Positions 26,958 through 34,546 of a DNA stretch of 64,000 bases are shown one piece after another (the stretch's first letter is position 1; the number at the start of each line of letters is the position of its first letter). A model generated the notes under the pieces. The model was given only the letters and a program-made list of their open reading frames with translations, had not been told where the DNA came from and made no database searches. Source of the stretch: Elusimicrobiales bacterium (GTDB lineage: Bacteria > Elusimicrobiota > Elusimicrobia > Elusimicrobiales > UBA9959); the NCBI GenBank assembly GCA_031082205.1, contig JAVHLJ010000008.1, positions 1-64,000 of the forward strand, given 5' to 3'. The position numbers and the translations under genes are program-made.

Positions 26958-26966
26958 CGCCCGGCC

Positions 26967-27010
26967 AAAAAAGGACCGGAACGCCGCCCTACCCTGCCCG
27001 GCGCCCGGTC
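26967..27010 (-). terminator. Intrinsic terminator of the radical SAM/M50 operon
   Basis: Minus strand: GACCGG (27010-27005) with inner GCGCC pairs back to GGCG and CCGGTC (26979-26974), followed by C and TTTTTT (26972-26967). It lies 18 bases after the M50 stop. Confidence 0.65.
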
Positions 27011-27022
27011 ATTCTCATCGAA

Positions 27023-27037
27023 GCAATTTAAGTGCCA
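27023..27037 (-). promoter_or_regulatory. Third sigma-54-like element, over the M50 stop codon
   Basis: Minus strand: TGGCAC-TTAAA-TTGC, an exact match to the -24/-12 consensus with GG and GC 10 bases apart. It spans the last codons and stop of the M50 gene. The predicted start (about 27011) falls at the edge of the terminator hairpin, so any product would be an RNA of about 45 bases. It could be chance; see findings. Confidence 0.4.
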
Positions 27038-28158
27038 GCCCCGCCCCGCAGTTCCAGCCACTCCTGGCGTCCTTCCTTGAACCGGTTGAGCCCGCCCGCC
27101 AGGCCGACGAAGACGAAGTAAGCCCAAAGTATTATTTTATAGCCCCCGTCGAAGAAATAGCCGGGGGAGCGCCATAGTTCCCCCAGCCCGTTCCATATAT
27201 ATCCCAGGCGCATGTAGACGAACCACAGGAAGTACAGAGTGAATACGGCGAAGGCCAGCAGATAGACATGATGTACCGCCCGCATCAGGCGGCTGTGACG
27301 CAGCTCGGAATAGGTGTCCTTGTAGAGCCAGTAGCCGTCGGTGCGGAAGAGCGGGTTGAGATTGAAGAATATTATCAGCATTATCCAGCGCACGGCCTCG
27401 GCGGCGCTTGGGCTGCCGGTCAGAAAGAGAACGAGCAGAAGTCCGAGCAGGAAGACCGACTGGAGAATGAAGCCGCCGCAGTCTATGAGCGCTTTCTCCC
27501 GCAGTTTAAGTTTGTCTATGCCGGAGACGTTGGTGTAGAAGACCGGGTAGATCAGGTATACCGAGAAGCCGATGGGCCGCAGGCCTATGCCGGCCGCGGC
27601 GGCCGCCATGGAATGTCCCAGCTCATGCACCAGGCTGGCCGCTATCACTATGGCTATGACCAGCGGGCCGCTGGCGGCGCCGGGCGGAGCCGGCGGGGCG
27701 GCCAGCGAGGGCGCGGCGGAATAGAGAAGTCCCCAGGCCAGCCCGGCGGCGGCCGGCCAGGCCAGAAAGCGCAGGGCCTTATCGAAAACGCCGGGGCCGA
27801 TCCCGAAAAGCGAGAAGAATCTTTCCTGCGCCCTGGAGGGCAGCAGGCGTATCCTGGGCGACACGACGGCCCGGAAGACATCCCCGGCGGTGCGGCGCGC
27901 GGCTTCGCGCAGCGCCCCTATGGACAGCAGCCTGTCGAATATCCGCGCGGGGTCCTCTATGCCGAGCCCGGACATCGCGCGCAGAAAATCCTCCCTGACG
28001 CCCCGCTCCGGGATATTGCCTGTCAGCCAGGCCGTCTCTTCCGCCAGGGTATAGCAGGATGTATCCGTTATCGCCAGGACCTTGTCCCCGCTGGGGACGG
28101 AATACGCCCCCTTCAGGTGGTTCTCGTAAACCCGGGCGTCCGGCGCGGCGTCAGCCAT
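27028..28158 (-). CDS. M50 (site-2 protease-like) membrane metalloprotease
   Basis: 376 aa. Residues 1-125 are a soluble domain. About six membrane helices follow, the second holding HELGH (178-182). NPLFRTDGYW at 268-277 supplies the third zinc ligand Asp274, the standard M50 NPxxxxDG pair. The domain order (soluble N-terminus, M50 core) is like M50 proteins encoded with radical SAM/SPASM enzymes in peptide-modification loci. It overlaps the radical SAM gene by 8 bases and ends at a terminator. Cleaving the leader from a modified peptide at the membrane is the likely job. Confidence 0.88.
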   Translation of the reverse strand: MADAAPDARVYENHLKGAYSVPSGDKVLAITDTSCYTLAEETAWLTGNIPERGVREDFLRAMSGLGIEDPARIFDRLLSIGALREAARRTAGDVFRAVVSPRIRLLPSRAQERFFSLFGIGPGVFDKALRFLAWPAAAGLAWGLLYSAAPSLAAPPAPPGAASGPLVIAIVIAASLVHELGHSMAAAAAGIGLRPIGFSVYLIYPVFYTNVSGIDKLKLREKALIDCGGFILQSVFLLGLLLVLFLTGSPSAAEAVRWIMLIIFFNLNPLFRTDGYWLYKDTYSELRHSRLMRAVHHVYLLAFAVFTLYFLWFVYMRLGYIWNGLGELWRSPGYFFDGGYKIILWAYFVFVGLAGGLNRFKEGRQEWLELRGGAGT

Positions 28159-29566
28159 GAGTCGAGACCAGGTCCGGCTCGCTCCGGCCGCTTTCGGCGG
28201 CCGCGCCCGAGGCGCTGCGCTGGTAGGCGAGCTTCACGGATTCGAGTATGACCTTCTTCGTGTCCTCGCAATGCGGCTTGAATATGTCGCCGGTCCTGGC
28301 CCGGCACTTCGCCCCGCACTGCCCGCCGCAGGCCAGGGCCACGGAGCATTCCAGGCATTCGGGCATATTGGCGATATGCCTGGTCTTGTATTTATCGTGC
28401 AGGGGGAAGAAATCGACGCCCTCGCGCGAGACACGGCCTACCCGGTGCTCCGGGTAGCCGGCCTCTTCGAAGCAGGCGTAAAGGTCGCCGAAAGGGTCCA
28501 CTACCAGCGTGCGCTGCATGGTCTGCATGCAGAAGCAGGTCTTCATCAGGCCGAGTCCCTTCTTCAGGCCGAAAAGACGGCTCAGCTCGTTGGCGCGCAG
28601 GCTGACGGGATGCTCCAGGTCTATCCCCAGGTCGAAGACGCGGGAGGAGAGGTCCGTCATGTCCATGAAATCCGTGGCGTCCACCCTGGCGATATTGTCG
28701 TGCAGCGGGCTGGCGTATATCGTGGCCAGTTTATTGCCGAGTATCTTCTTTTCCTTGAGGTCCTTCACCAGCGCCGGCACCGACTCCAGCGTGCGCCTGT
28801 CGAGGTTGAGCCTGATGCTGACGCGGGTCCCGCGCTCCAGCAGCATGGCCATGTTGGAGAGCATCCTGTCGTAGGTGGCCTCGCCGGAAGCGGGCACGCG
28901 CGAGGCGTCGTGAAGGGGCTTGTCCCCGTCGAGCGACACCTGCACCTGGCTGACCAGCCCGGGGGCGGGACCGAAGATCTCGGGCATGGCGTCCACCATC
29001 GTGGCGTTCGAGATGGCGGTGGCGGGCATCCCGTATTTCGCGGCGTAGCCCAGCGCCTTGCGGATAACGGGCAGGTTAGCCGGCAGGAAAGGCTCTCCGC
29101 CGTAGAAGGAGACGCTGCAGTTCTTTAGCCCGGCTCCGGGGATGATCGAAGCGAGGTGACGGTCGAAAACATTGTCCACCATCTCTTCGCTCATGACCGC
29201 CTTCGATTTGCCGGGCCGGTGCTCCTGCTGGTAGCAGTACTTGCAGGCCAGATTGCAGTTATAGCTCATCAGCAGCATTATCCCCGCCGCCCCGGACTCC
29301 TTCGCCTGCCTGTCGTAAAGGGCGGCCACGAACGTCTTGAAGCGGGCCAGCTCCTCCGCCGGAGGAAGGGTCGTGATATGGCCGCGCTTGAGAAGAGCCG
29401 CGGCGTCTTCGGAGGAAAGTTCTCCCAGCCGCTCCCGGGCGCCGGAGAGGAAGATCTCCGCCGGCGCGCCGGATATTTCATCCAGGCAGCCGTTCACGCC
29501 GTTGAAGAGAAGCGCGGACCCGCCCAGGTCTATGACGTTAAGGTAGCGGCTGATGTTGTAGCTCAT
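28151..29566 (-). CDS. Radical SAM/SPASM peptide-modifying enzyme
   Basis: 471 aa. Residues 1-95 form a small N-terminal domain (ISRYLNVIDLGGSALLFNGVNG...) like those that bind leader peptides in this class. The radical SAM motif is Cys104, Cys108, Cys111 (CNLACKYC). The C-terminal SPASM domain has Cys404, 407, 413, 417, 421 and 433 plus Cys near 345-365, enough for two auxiliary Fe-S clusters. Such enzymes install thioether or C-C links in ribosomal peptides, or act as maturases. AAAGGAAAG before the ATG is the ribosome binding site. The Cys-rich peptide encoded upstream is the evident substrate candidate. Confidence 0.93.
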   Translation of the reverse strand: MSYNISRYLNVIDLGGSALLFNGVNGCLDEISGAPAEIFLSGARERLGELSSEDAAALLKRGHITTLPPAEELARFKTFVAALYDRQAKESGAAGIMLLMSYNCNLACKYCYQQEHRPGKSKAVMSEEMVDNVFDRHLASIIPGAGLKNCSVSFYGGEPFLPANLPVIRKALGYAAKYGMPATAISNATMVDAMPEIFGPAPGLVSQVQVSLDGDKPLHDASRVPASGEATYDRMLSNMAMLLERGTRVSIRLNLDRRTLESVPALVKDLKEKKILGNKLATIYASPLHDNIARVDATDFMDMTDLSSRVFDLGIDLEHPVSLRANELSRLFGLKKGLGLMKTCFCMQTMQRTLVVDPFGDLYACFEEAGYPEHRVGRVSREGVDFFPLHDKYKTRHIANMPECLECSVALACGGQCGAKCRARTGDIFKPHCEDTKKVILESVKLAYQRSASGAAAESGRSEPDLVSTHG

Positions 29567-29804
29567 GTTCTTTCCTTTTCTCTATTCCGCGGGCGCGCAG
29601 GCCCGGGGCTGCAGCGATCTTTTGGCAAGTATCCGGCAGATCTCCGGCCTGTCGGAGACGGCGGAGCCTGTCGGAGACGCCCTCGACATCGTTCTCGAAA
29701 GTGGAGGCGTCCAGCTCCATAGGTACGGACATCTCCTCCTTCTCCCGCGGCTCTATCGCGGCGAAGGCGGGCGCGGCCGCCAGGATCATTATTATCGCTT
29801 TCAT
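29538..29804 (-). CDS. Small secreted protein, C-terminal frame probably shifted
   Basis: As read, 88 aa: signal peptide (MKAIIMILAAAPAFA), then an acidic stretch (EPREKEEMSVPMELDASTFEND). AGAGGA lies before the ATG at 29804. The frame runs 29 bases into the radical SAM gene. A 14-base direct repeat with 19-base offset (29647-29679) falls mid-gene. Removing one repeat unit shifts to a frame encoding VSDRPEICRILAKRSLQPRA and then CAPAE and TAG at 29582-29584, ending just before the next ribosome binding site. I think that is the ancestral C terminus. It may be a second peptide substrate or an export/immunity factor. Confidence 0.62.
   Translation of the reverse strand: MKAIIMILAAAPAFAAIEPREKEEMSVPMELDASTFENDVEGVSDRLRRLRQAGDLPDTCQKIAAAPGLRARGIEKRKEHELQHQPLP
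29647..29679. repeat. 14-base direct repeat, 19-base offset
   Basis: GCCTGTCGGAGACG occurs at 29647-29660 and 29666-29679 (plus-strand sense). The 19-base offset is not a multiple of three, so gain of one unit shifts the reading frame of the small secreted protein gene. It could be slippage in nature or an assembly artefact. Confidence 0.8.
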
Positions 29805-29828
29805 CTGGTCCTCTTAAAATATACCAAT

Positions 29829-30077
29829 TTAACCCTTGTACGGGTGGCAGTTTATGTAGCCTGAGGGGCCGTCGCAGTCGCAGGGACTAAGGATGCTGCT
29901 GCAAAGCGACGGGCAGTTCGGGCAATCGAAGCAGTCTATGTGTATATGGATGACGCACTGGTCCACGCCGCCCGTCTTCTCCATTCCGGCCACAGGAGAA
30001 AGGGCCTGGAAATCCATGCGGTCGTTTAGCTTTTCCAGCGTCAGGACCTCCCCATCGGTCAGGTTCAGGGACTTCAA
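29829..30077 (-). CDS. Cys-rich RiPP-like precursor peptide
   Basis: 82 aa from a TTG at 30077. Residues 1-37 look like a leader (LNLTDGEVLTLEKLNDR) ending in Gly36-Gly37. Residues 38-82 are a core with eight Cys (41, 49, 52, 55, 59, 66, 68, 77) and three His/Ile alternations (VIHIHID). An ideal start exists upstream: AAGGAG (30108-30103), 7 bases, ATG (30095), but the frame then reads ATG AAC TAG AAA AAC ATA TTG. So UAG is the third codon of what looks like MN-x-KNILKSLN. It lies directly ahead of the radical SAM/SPASM and M50 genes and has a sigma-54 promoter. A metal-binding protein is an alternative. Confidence 0.75.
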   Translation of the reverse strand: MKSLNLTDGEVLTLEKLNDRMDFQALSPVAGMEKTGGVDQCVIHIHIDCFDCPNCPSLCSSILSPCDCDGPSGYINCHPYKG

Positions 30078-30173
30078 TATGTTTTTCTAGTTCATTGTGT
30101 TACTCCTTGTATCCTTTCTTGATCCGGCCGGCCTTTGCTTTGCGGCCGCATCCTACCCTCGAAAGCAAGTGAA

Positions 30174-30188
30174 GCAATTTTAATGCCG
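30174..30188 (-). promoter_or_regulatory. Sigma-54 promoter of the Cys-rich peptide operon
   Basis: Minus strand: CGGCAT-TAAAA-TTGC (followed by TT). The invariant GG (30187-30186) and GC (30175-30174) are 10 bases apart. Twelve contiguous bases (GGCATTAAAATT) plus GCT are shared with the element in front of the sigma factor gene. Predicted start near 30162, 67 bases before the ATG at 30095. Confidence 0.82.
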
Positions 30189-30432
30189 TTAAAAACGCGC
30201 TTTTAAGCTCTTTTATCGCCAGAAAAATCCTTATCATGGCTCATTCCGGGTGCTATATTTTCATATGAAAAAAAATTTCACTCCCACCCGACACCCTGAT
30301 TTTACACGAAGGCCTGCCCCTCAGCCGTCCCGAGGCCCCCGCCCAGCCCACGCCCCGTTCGCGCGTGACTTAACTTGGTATAATTAGGCGCTGGTTTTCC
30401 CGCTGGAGAGCCCGCTGTCTATGGAGGAAACG
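30189..30432 (+). promoter_or_regulatory. Intergenic region with extended -10 promoter for the M16 genes
   Basis: The gap between the divergent peptide operon and the M16 genes holds no convincing gene. TTGG-TATAAT at 30375-30384 is an extended -10 (TG-n-TATAAT) without a good -35. GGAGG at 30424-30428 is the ribosome binding site for the ATG at 30433. Upstream activator sites for the sigma-54 promoter may lie here, but no clear inverted repeat was seen. Confidence 0.5.
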
Positions 30433-31977
30433 ATGAATCTTTCCGCTCTTCTGCCGGGGCTGCTGCTCCTGGCCGCGCCTCTGTCGGTCAAAGCCGCCGA
30501 CGCCAGGGCACTGGAAAAAATGGGCGCGACGGTCGAGACCGATCCGAAATACCCGCCGGTGGTATCCCATACGCTCAAGAACGGGCTTAAAGTGCTGGTG
30601 CTCGAAAAGAAATTCGCGCCCACGGTCTCCTTCGCCATGACCTTCAAGGTCGGCAACGTGGACTGCCCCTCCGGCAAGACCGGCCTGGCCCATGTTTTCG
30701 AGCACATGGCCTTCAAGGGAACCAAGACCATGAACACCAGGAACTACGCGAAGGAAAAAAAGGTCCTGGACAGGATAGAGGCGGCGGCGCGGGAACTGAT
30801 AGCCGAGGAATCCAAAGGCTCCGGCGCCGGCAAGGCCAGGGTGGCGGAGCTGACAAAGAGGCTCAACGACCTGGAAAAAGAGGCGGACGGACTTTCCATC
30901 TCGGGCGAATTCTTCGGCACCTACGAGAAGCTGGGAGCCAACGGCCTCAACGCGGCCACCGCCGTGGACTACACGGTGTACCAGGTCTCGCTGCCGGCCG
31001 ACCGCGCCGAGGCCTGGATGATAATGGAATCCGACCGGTTCAAGAACCCGGTGCTGCGCGAGTTCTACAAGGAGCGCAGCGTGATAATGGAGGAACTGCG
31101 CATGGGCGAGAGCAAGCCCGGCAATATCCTCTTCGAGAACCTCTCGGCCGCCGCCTTCAAGGCCCACCCCTACCATAATCCCACGATAGGCTGGATGGAC
31201 GACCTGAAGAAGCTCACCCGCACAGACGCCGAGGAATTCTACGCCCGCTTCTATATCCCCAACAACGCGACGCTGGCCATAGTGGGCGACGTGGACGCCG
31301 CCGCCATGCTGCGCATGACCGAAAAGTATTTCGGGGACTGGAAGAGAGGCTCCCTGCCCTCCGACGCTTACACGGTGGAGCCGGAGCAGAACGCCGAGAG
31401 GCGCGTGAACGTCTTCTTCGACGCCCAGCCCGCCTTCTACATGGGCTTCCATAATCCCGGCGAATCCCACCCGGACACCCCGGCGCTGATAATGCTCAGC
31501 GAGGTCCTCTCCAACGGCAAGACGGGGCGGTTCTACAGGAACCTGGTGGAAGGAAAGAGCCTCGCGCTCTACGCCGGCTCCCATCACTCGCTGCCCGGCA
31601 GCCGCTATCCCTCGCTTTTCCTGGTCGTCGGCTACCCCAAGGCCCCGCACACCAGCGCCGACCTGGAGGCCGCCGTCTGGGAAGAACTGGACGCGGTCAA
31701 AAAAACCCCGCCCACGGAATGGGAGATGGGCAAGATAATCAACAATTACGAGTCCGAGATGGTCCGGGGGCTGGAGAACGACCTCAATTTCGCCAAGAAC
31801 ATGTCGCATAACGACAGGATCATGGGAGACTGGAAATACGACTGGGCGCTGCTGGAGAGGCTCAAGCGCGTCAAGCCGGCCGACGTCTCCGCCGCCGCGG
31901 AAAAATATCTCAAGCGCTCCAACTACACGATAGTGTCGCTCGCGTCAGCGGGTGCAGCCGGAGGGGCCGGCAAATGA
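30433..31977 (+). CDS. M16 family zinc peptidase, active subunit, secreted
   Basis: 514 aa from the ATG at 30433, preceded by GGAGG; an earlier in-frame ATG at 30421 lies upstream of that site and is rejected. Signal peptide 1-21. The inverted zinc motif HxxEH is intact (His87, Glu90, His91: HVFEH), with the third ligand in RSVIMEELRM near 215-224. A second M16 domain follows from about 270. Processing peptidases of this family form two-subunit clams that degrade or trim peptides in the periplasm. The next gene encodes the probable partner. Confidence 0.92.
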   Translation: MNLSALLPGLLLLAAPLSVKAADARALEKMGATVETDPKYPPVVSHTLKNGLKVLVLEKKFAPTVSFAMTFKVGNVDCPSGKTGLAHVFEHMAFKGTKTMNTRNYAKEKKVLDRIEAAARELIAEESKGSGAGKARVAELTKRLNDLEKEADGLSISGEFFGTYEKLGANGLNAATAVDYTVYQVSLPADRAEAWMIMESDRFKNPVLREFYKERSVIMEELRMGESKPGNILFENLSAAAFKAHPYHNPTIGWMDDLKKLTRTDAEEFYARFYIPNNATLAIVGDVDAAAMLRMTEKYFGDWKRGSLPSDAYTVEPEQNAERRVNVFFDAQPAFYMGFHNPGESHPDTPALIMLSEVLSNGKTGRFYRNLVEGKSLALYAGSHHSLPGSRYPSLFLVVGYPKAPHTSADLEAAVWEELDAVKKTPPTEWEMGKIINNYESEMVRGLENDLNFAKNMSHNDRIMGDWKYDWALLERLKRVKPADVSAAAEKYLKRSNYTIVSLASAGAAGGAGK

Positions 31978-33380
31978 AAACGCGAATATCCGCCATGTTT
32001 TTATCAGGAGCAATCATCATGACCGCAGCAGCTTCTTTCGCAGAACACCCCGTACTCTCCAAATTCGGCTCCCTGGATTTCAAGCCGGGAAAGCCGGAAC
32101 GCTACGTCCTGGAGAACGGCCTGACCGTTTACATGCTCAGGGACAATACGCTGCCCGTCGTGCATCTCTCCGCTTTTATCGGGGCCGGCAACGCCAGCGA
32201 CCTGCCGGGCAAGGCCGGCATGGCGCAGATGACCGCCTACCTGGTCAAGGACGGCGGCAGCGCGCGCTACAAGGCCGACGAGATAGACAAGGAACTGGAA
32301 TACCTCGGCGCCTCGATATCCGGCGACGCCTTCTCCGAGGAGATCCGCCTGGACATGACGGCGCTCAGAAAAGACCTCGGCAAGGTCCTGGACATCTACG
32401 CCGACGTGCTGATGAACCCGGCTTTCGAGGAAGAAAAGGTTAAGATCGCGCGCGACGCGGAGCTGGAAGTGATCCGGCGCCGCAACGACAAGCCCGACGA
32501 GAGCGCGGTGCGGGAAGCCAAGCGCATGTTCTACGGCCCCGCCCACCCTTACGGCGTCCGGACGGAAGCGGCGACCGTCGGCTCCATAAACCGCGGGGAC
32601 CTGCTGGCCTTCCACGGCGCTTTCTACCGTCCCAACAACGCGATACTCGCGGTCAGCGGCGACTTCCCCTCTGACGAGGCGATGCTCGACATGCTCCGGG
32701 AAAAGTTCGGCGTCTGGAAAAGGGCGGAGGTTGCCGCGCCCGCGATACCTCCGGCGCCGGAACTGTCCGGACGCAGGGCGTACCTGATAGACAAGAAAGT
32801 GCCGCAGGCCTTCCTGGTGGTGATGCAGAAGGGCACGGACTACCTGAGCCCCGACAATTACCCCCTCGCCGTCATGACGGACATACTTGGCGGCGGCTTC
32901 CAGTCGCGGCTTTTCAGGGAAGTGCGCACCGGCCGCGGCCTGGCCTATTCCGTCTATTCCGCCAACGCCCGGCGGAAGGGCGGCGGGTTCCTGTTCAGCT
33001 ACTGCGGGACCAAGCCCGAGACCTATTCGCAGGCTCTCTCGGAAATGCTCCGGCAGCTGGAGCTGGCCGGCGAGGCGCCGCCGGCGGCGGACGAGGTTTC
33101 GCGCAGCAAGGGTTCGATAATCAACCCCTTCGTGTTCAAGTTCGCCACGCCGCACAAGCTGGTCTCCGAGCGCGCGCTGGAGGAGCTATACGGCTTCAAG
33201 AAAGGATACCTGGACTCCTTCGTGGCCGACGTCTCGGCCGTGTCCGCGGAGAGCGCGATGAAGGCGGGTAAAAAATATTTCGACCCGTCGAGGGCCGTGA
33301 TATTCGTCATCGGCGACAAGTCGAAGTTCGACAGGCCCCTCTCCGACTTCGGCCCGGTGACCGAACTCAAAGAGGATTGA
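31974..33380 (+). CDS. M16 family protein, inactive partner subunit, secreted
   Basis: 468 aa with a signal peptide (to about ASFAEH). The fold is M16 (ENGLTVYMLRDNTLPVV near 45; ARDAELEVIRRRNDKP near 155), but where HxxEH should be it reads GMAQMTAYLV, so no zinc ligands remain. The C-terminal GGGFQSRLFREVRTGRGLAYSVYS is the conserved R/Y pair that binds substrate in the non-catalytic subunit. It overlaps the active subunit by ATGA. The pair matches the known active/inactive M16B heterodimer arrangement. Confidence 0.92.
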   Translation: MKTRISAMFLSGAIIMTAAASFAEHPVLSKFGSLDFKPGKPERYVLENGLTVYMLRDNTLPVVHLSAFIGAGNASDLPGKAGMAQMTAYLVKDGGSARYKADEIDKELEYLGASISGDAFSEEIRLDMTALRKDLGKVLDIYADVLMNPAFEEEKVKIARDAELEVIRRRNDKPDESAVREAKRMFYGPAHPYGVRTEAATVGSINRGDLLAFHGAFYRPNNAILAVSGDFPSDEAMLDMLREKFGVWKRAEVAAPAIPPAPELSGRRAYLIDKKVPQAFLVVMQKGTDYLSPDNYPLAVMTDILGGGFQSRLFREVRTGRGLAYSVYSANARRKGGGFLFSYCGTKPETYSQALSEMLRQLELAGEAPPAADEVSRSKGSIINPFVFKFATPHKLVSERALEELYGFKKGYLDSFVADVSAVSAESAMKAGKKYFDPSRAVIFVIGDKSKFDRPLSDFGPVTELKED

Positions 33381-33389
33381 GCCGGCCTC

Positions 33390-33773
33390 TCAGCGCAGGC
33401 GGCCGGAAAGCTCGGGCGACATCTCCCTCATCCTCAGGTCCGGGCCGACGCAGACCATGTCGGTGACCGCGTTCGCCAGCAGGCGGCCTTCCTGGTTCTT
33501 CAGGTCGTATTCGAAGCGCGCCCGGAAAGGCGTGACCTCCGTCACGCGGGTGTCTATGTCCACCGTGTCGCCGTACCGGGCGGGGAACTTGTAATCTATC
33601 TCCTGGCGCTTGACCACGAAGCCGTAGCCGGCGTCGAGCAGCGCTTTCACCGAAAGCCCGCGCTCCTCCATGTAATCGGTGCGGGCCTCTTCCAGGAACT
33701 TGAGATAGTTCCCGTAGTACACTACGCCGGCGCAGTCCGTATCGTGATAGTAAACGCGTCTCTTCATTTTCAT
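33390..33773 (-). CDS. ybgC: YbgC-type acyl-CoA thioesterase (hotdog fold)
   Basis: 127 aa, standard length. [22 protein letters not shown] near residues 10-31 carries the catalytic Asp and the family signature. [18 protein letters not shown] is the central strand. Such enzymes hydrolyse short or medium acyl-CoA and in many bacteria sit beside tol-pal genes, which are not present here. It overlaps yjbQ by 4 bases. Confidence 0.9.
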   Translation of the reverse strand: MKMKRRVYYHDTDCAGVVYYGNYLKFLEEARTDYMEERGLSVKALLDAGYGFVVKRQEIDYKFPARYGDTVDIDTRVTEVTPFRARFEYDLKNQEGRLLANAVTDMVCVGPDLRMREMSPELSGRLR

Positions 33774-34186
33774 TCCCCTATTATCTTGACCATGACCCGC
33801 TTCTTCCGGCGGCCGTCGAACTCCCCGTAGAAGATCCGCTCCCAGGGCCCGAAGTCCAGGCGGCCCCCGGTGACCGCCACAACGACCTCCCGGCCCATTA
33901 CGGTGCGCTTGAGATGGGCGTCGCCGTTGTCCTCCCCGGTACGGTTATGGTTATAGCCGTCCCGGGAATACGGGGCCAGCCGCTCCAGCCACTCAAGGAA
34001 GTCCCGGTGGAGGCCGCTTTCATCGTCGTTTATGAAGACGCTGGAGGTTATGTGCATGGCGTTGACCAGGCACAGGCCCTCTTTTATGCCGCTCCTGGCC
34101 AGTTCCTCCTCGACCTCGCCGGTTATGTCGACCATGGCGCAACGGTCGGGGGTGTTCATCCAGAGGTGGGCGGTATGGGATTTCAT
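33770..34186 (-). CDS. yjbQ: YjbQ/UPF0047 family protein
   Basis: 138 aa, full length. The family core is visible: [25 protein letters not shown] near 39-63, [19 protein letters not shown] near 80-98 and [18 protein letters not shown] near 108-125. E. coli YjbQ has weak thiamine-phosphate synthase activity, but the true role is unsettled. The start is 48 bases from the divergent L28 start. TAAAAT six bases ahead hints at a leaderless message. Confidence 0.92.
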   Translation of the reverse strand: MKSHTAHLWMNTPDRCAMVDITGEVEEELARSGIKEGLCLVNAMHITSSVFINDDESGLHRDFLEWLERLAPYSRDGYNHNRTGEDNGDAHLKRTVMGREVVVAVTGGRLDFGPWERIFYGEFDGRRKKRVMVKIIGE

Positions 34187-34194
34187 GCCCCTAT

Positions 34195-34225
34195 TTTACA
34201 AAGAGGCGGGGGTTTTTGCTATAAT
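34195..34225 (+). promoter_or_regulatory. Promoter of rpmB, leaderless
   Basis: TTTACA (34195-34200), 19-base spacer, perfect TATAAT (34220-34225), then 9 bases to the ATG. The message should start within about 3 bases of the start codon; no Shine-Dalgarno exists. Confidence 0.65.
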
Positions 34226-34234
34226 AGGTGCACT

Positions 34235-34429
34235 ATGGCATTCAAATGTGAACTTTGCGGCAAGGCCCCCAAGGCGGGCAACTCCTACAGCCACTCCCAC
34301 GTGGCGACCAAGAGGCTCTTCAAGCCCAACCTGCAGAAGCAGAAGGTCGTCCTCAAGGGCGCCGTCAAGTCGGTCTACGTCTGCACGACCTGCATAAAGA
34401 GCGGCCGCGCGGTAAGACCGGCCCGCTGA
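34235..34429 (+). CDS. rpmB: 50S ribosomal protein L28
   Basis: 64 aa. MAFKCELCGKAPKAGNSYSH is the standard start, with the zinc-ribbon form of L28: two CxxC pairs (CELC and CTTC). SHVATKRLFKPNLQ is the rRNA-binding loop. A monocistronic gene with its own promoter and terminator. Confidence 0.97.
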   Translation: MAFKCELCGKAPKAGNSYSHSHVATKRLFKPNLQKQKVVLKGAVKSVYVCTTCIKSGRAVRPAR

Positions 34430-34460
34430 AAAGCCTCTCCCCGGGCGCCCTGGCGCTCCA

Positions 34461-34485
34461 GCCGGCCGCGAGGCCGGCTTTTTTT
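34461..34485 (+). terminator. Intrinsic terminator of rpmB
   Basis: GCCGGCC-GCGA-GGCCGGC perfect 7-bp stem followed by seven T. Confidence 0.95.
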
Positions 34486-34546
34486 GTCGCCCGGGCCCGC
34501 CTCCCCTAATTAACAACTATTCAATATTTCCTCAACACGCCGCCTG

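Noticed and set aside
29829-30095. UAG reassigned to an amino acid genome-wide
   Set aside because: TAG is a normal stop for at least three clear genes in the window.
30265-30387. 40-codon plus-strand frame before the M16 genes (MKKNFTPTRHPD...)
   Set aside because: No ribosome binding site, Pro/Arg-rich random composition, runs through the -10 box.
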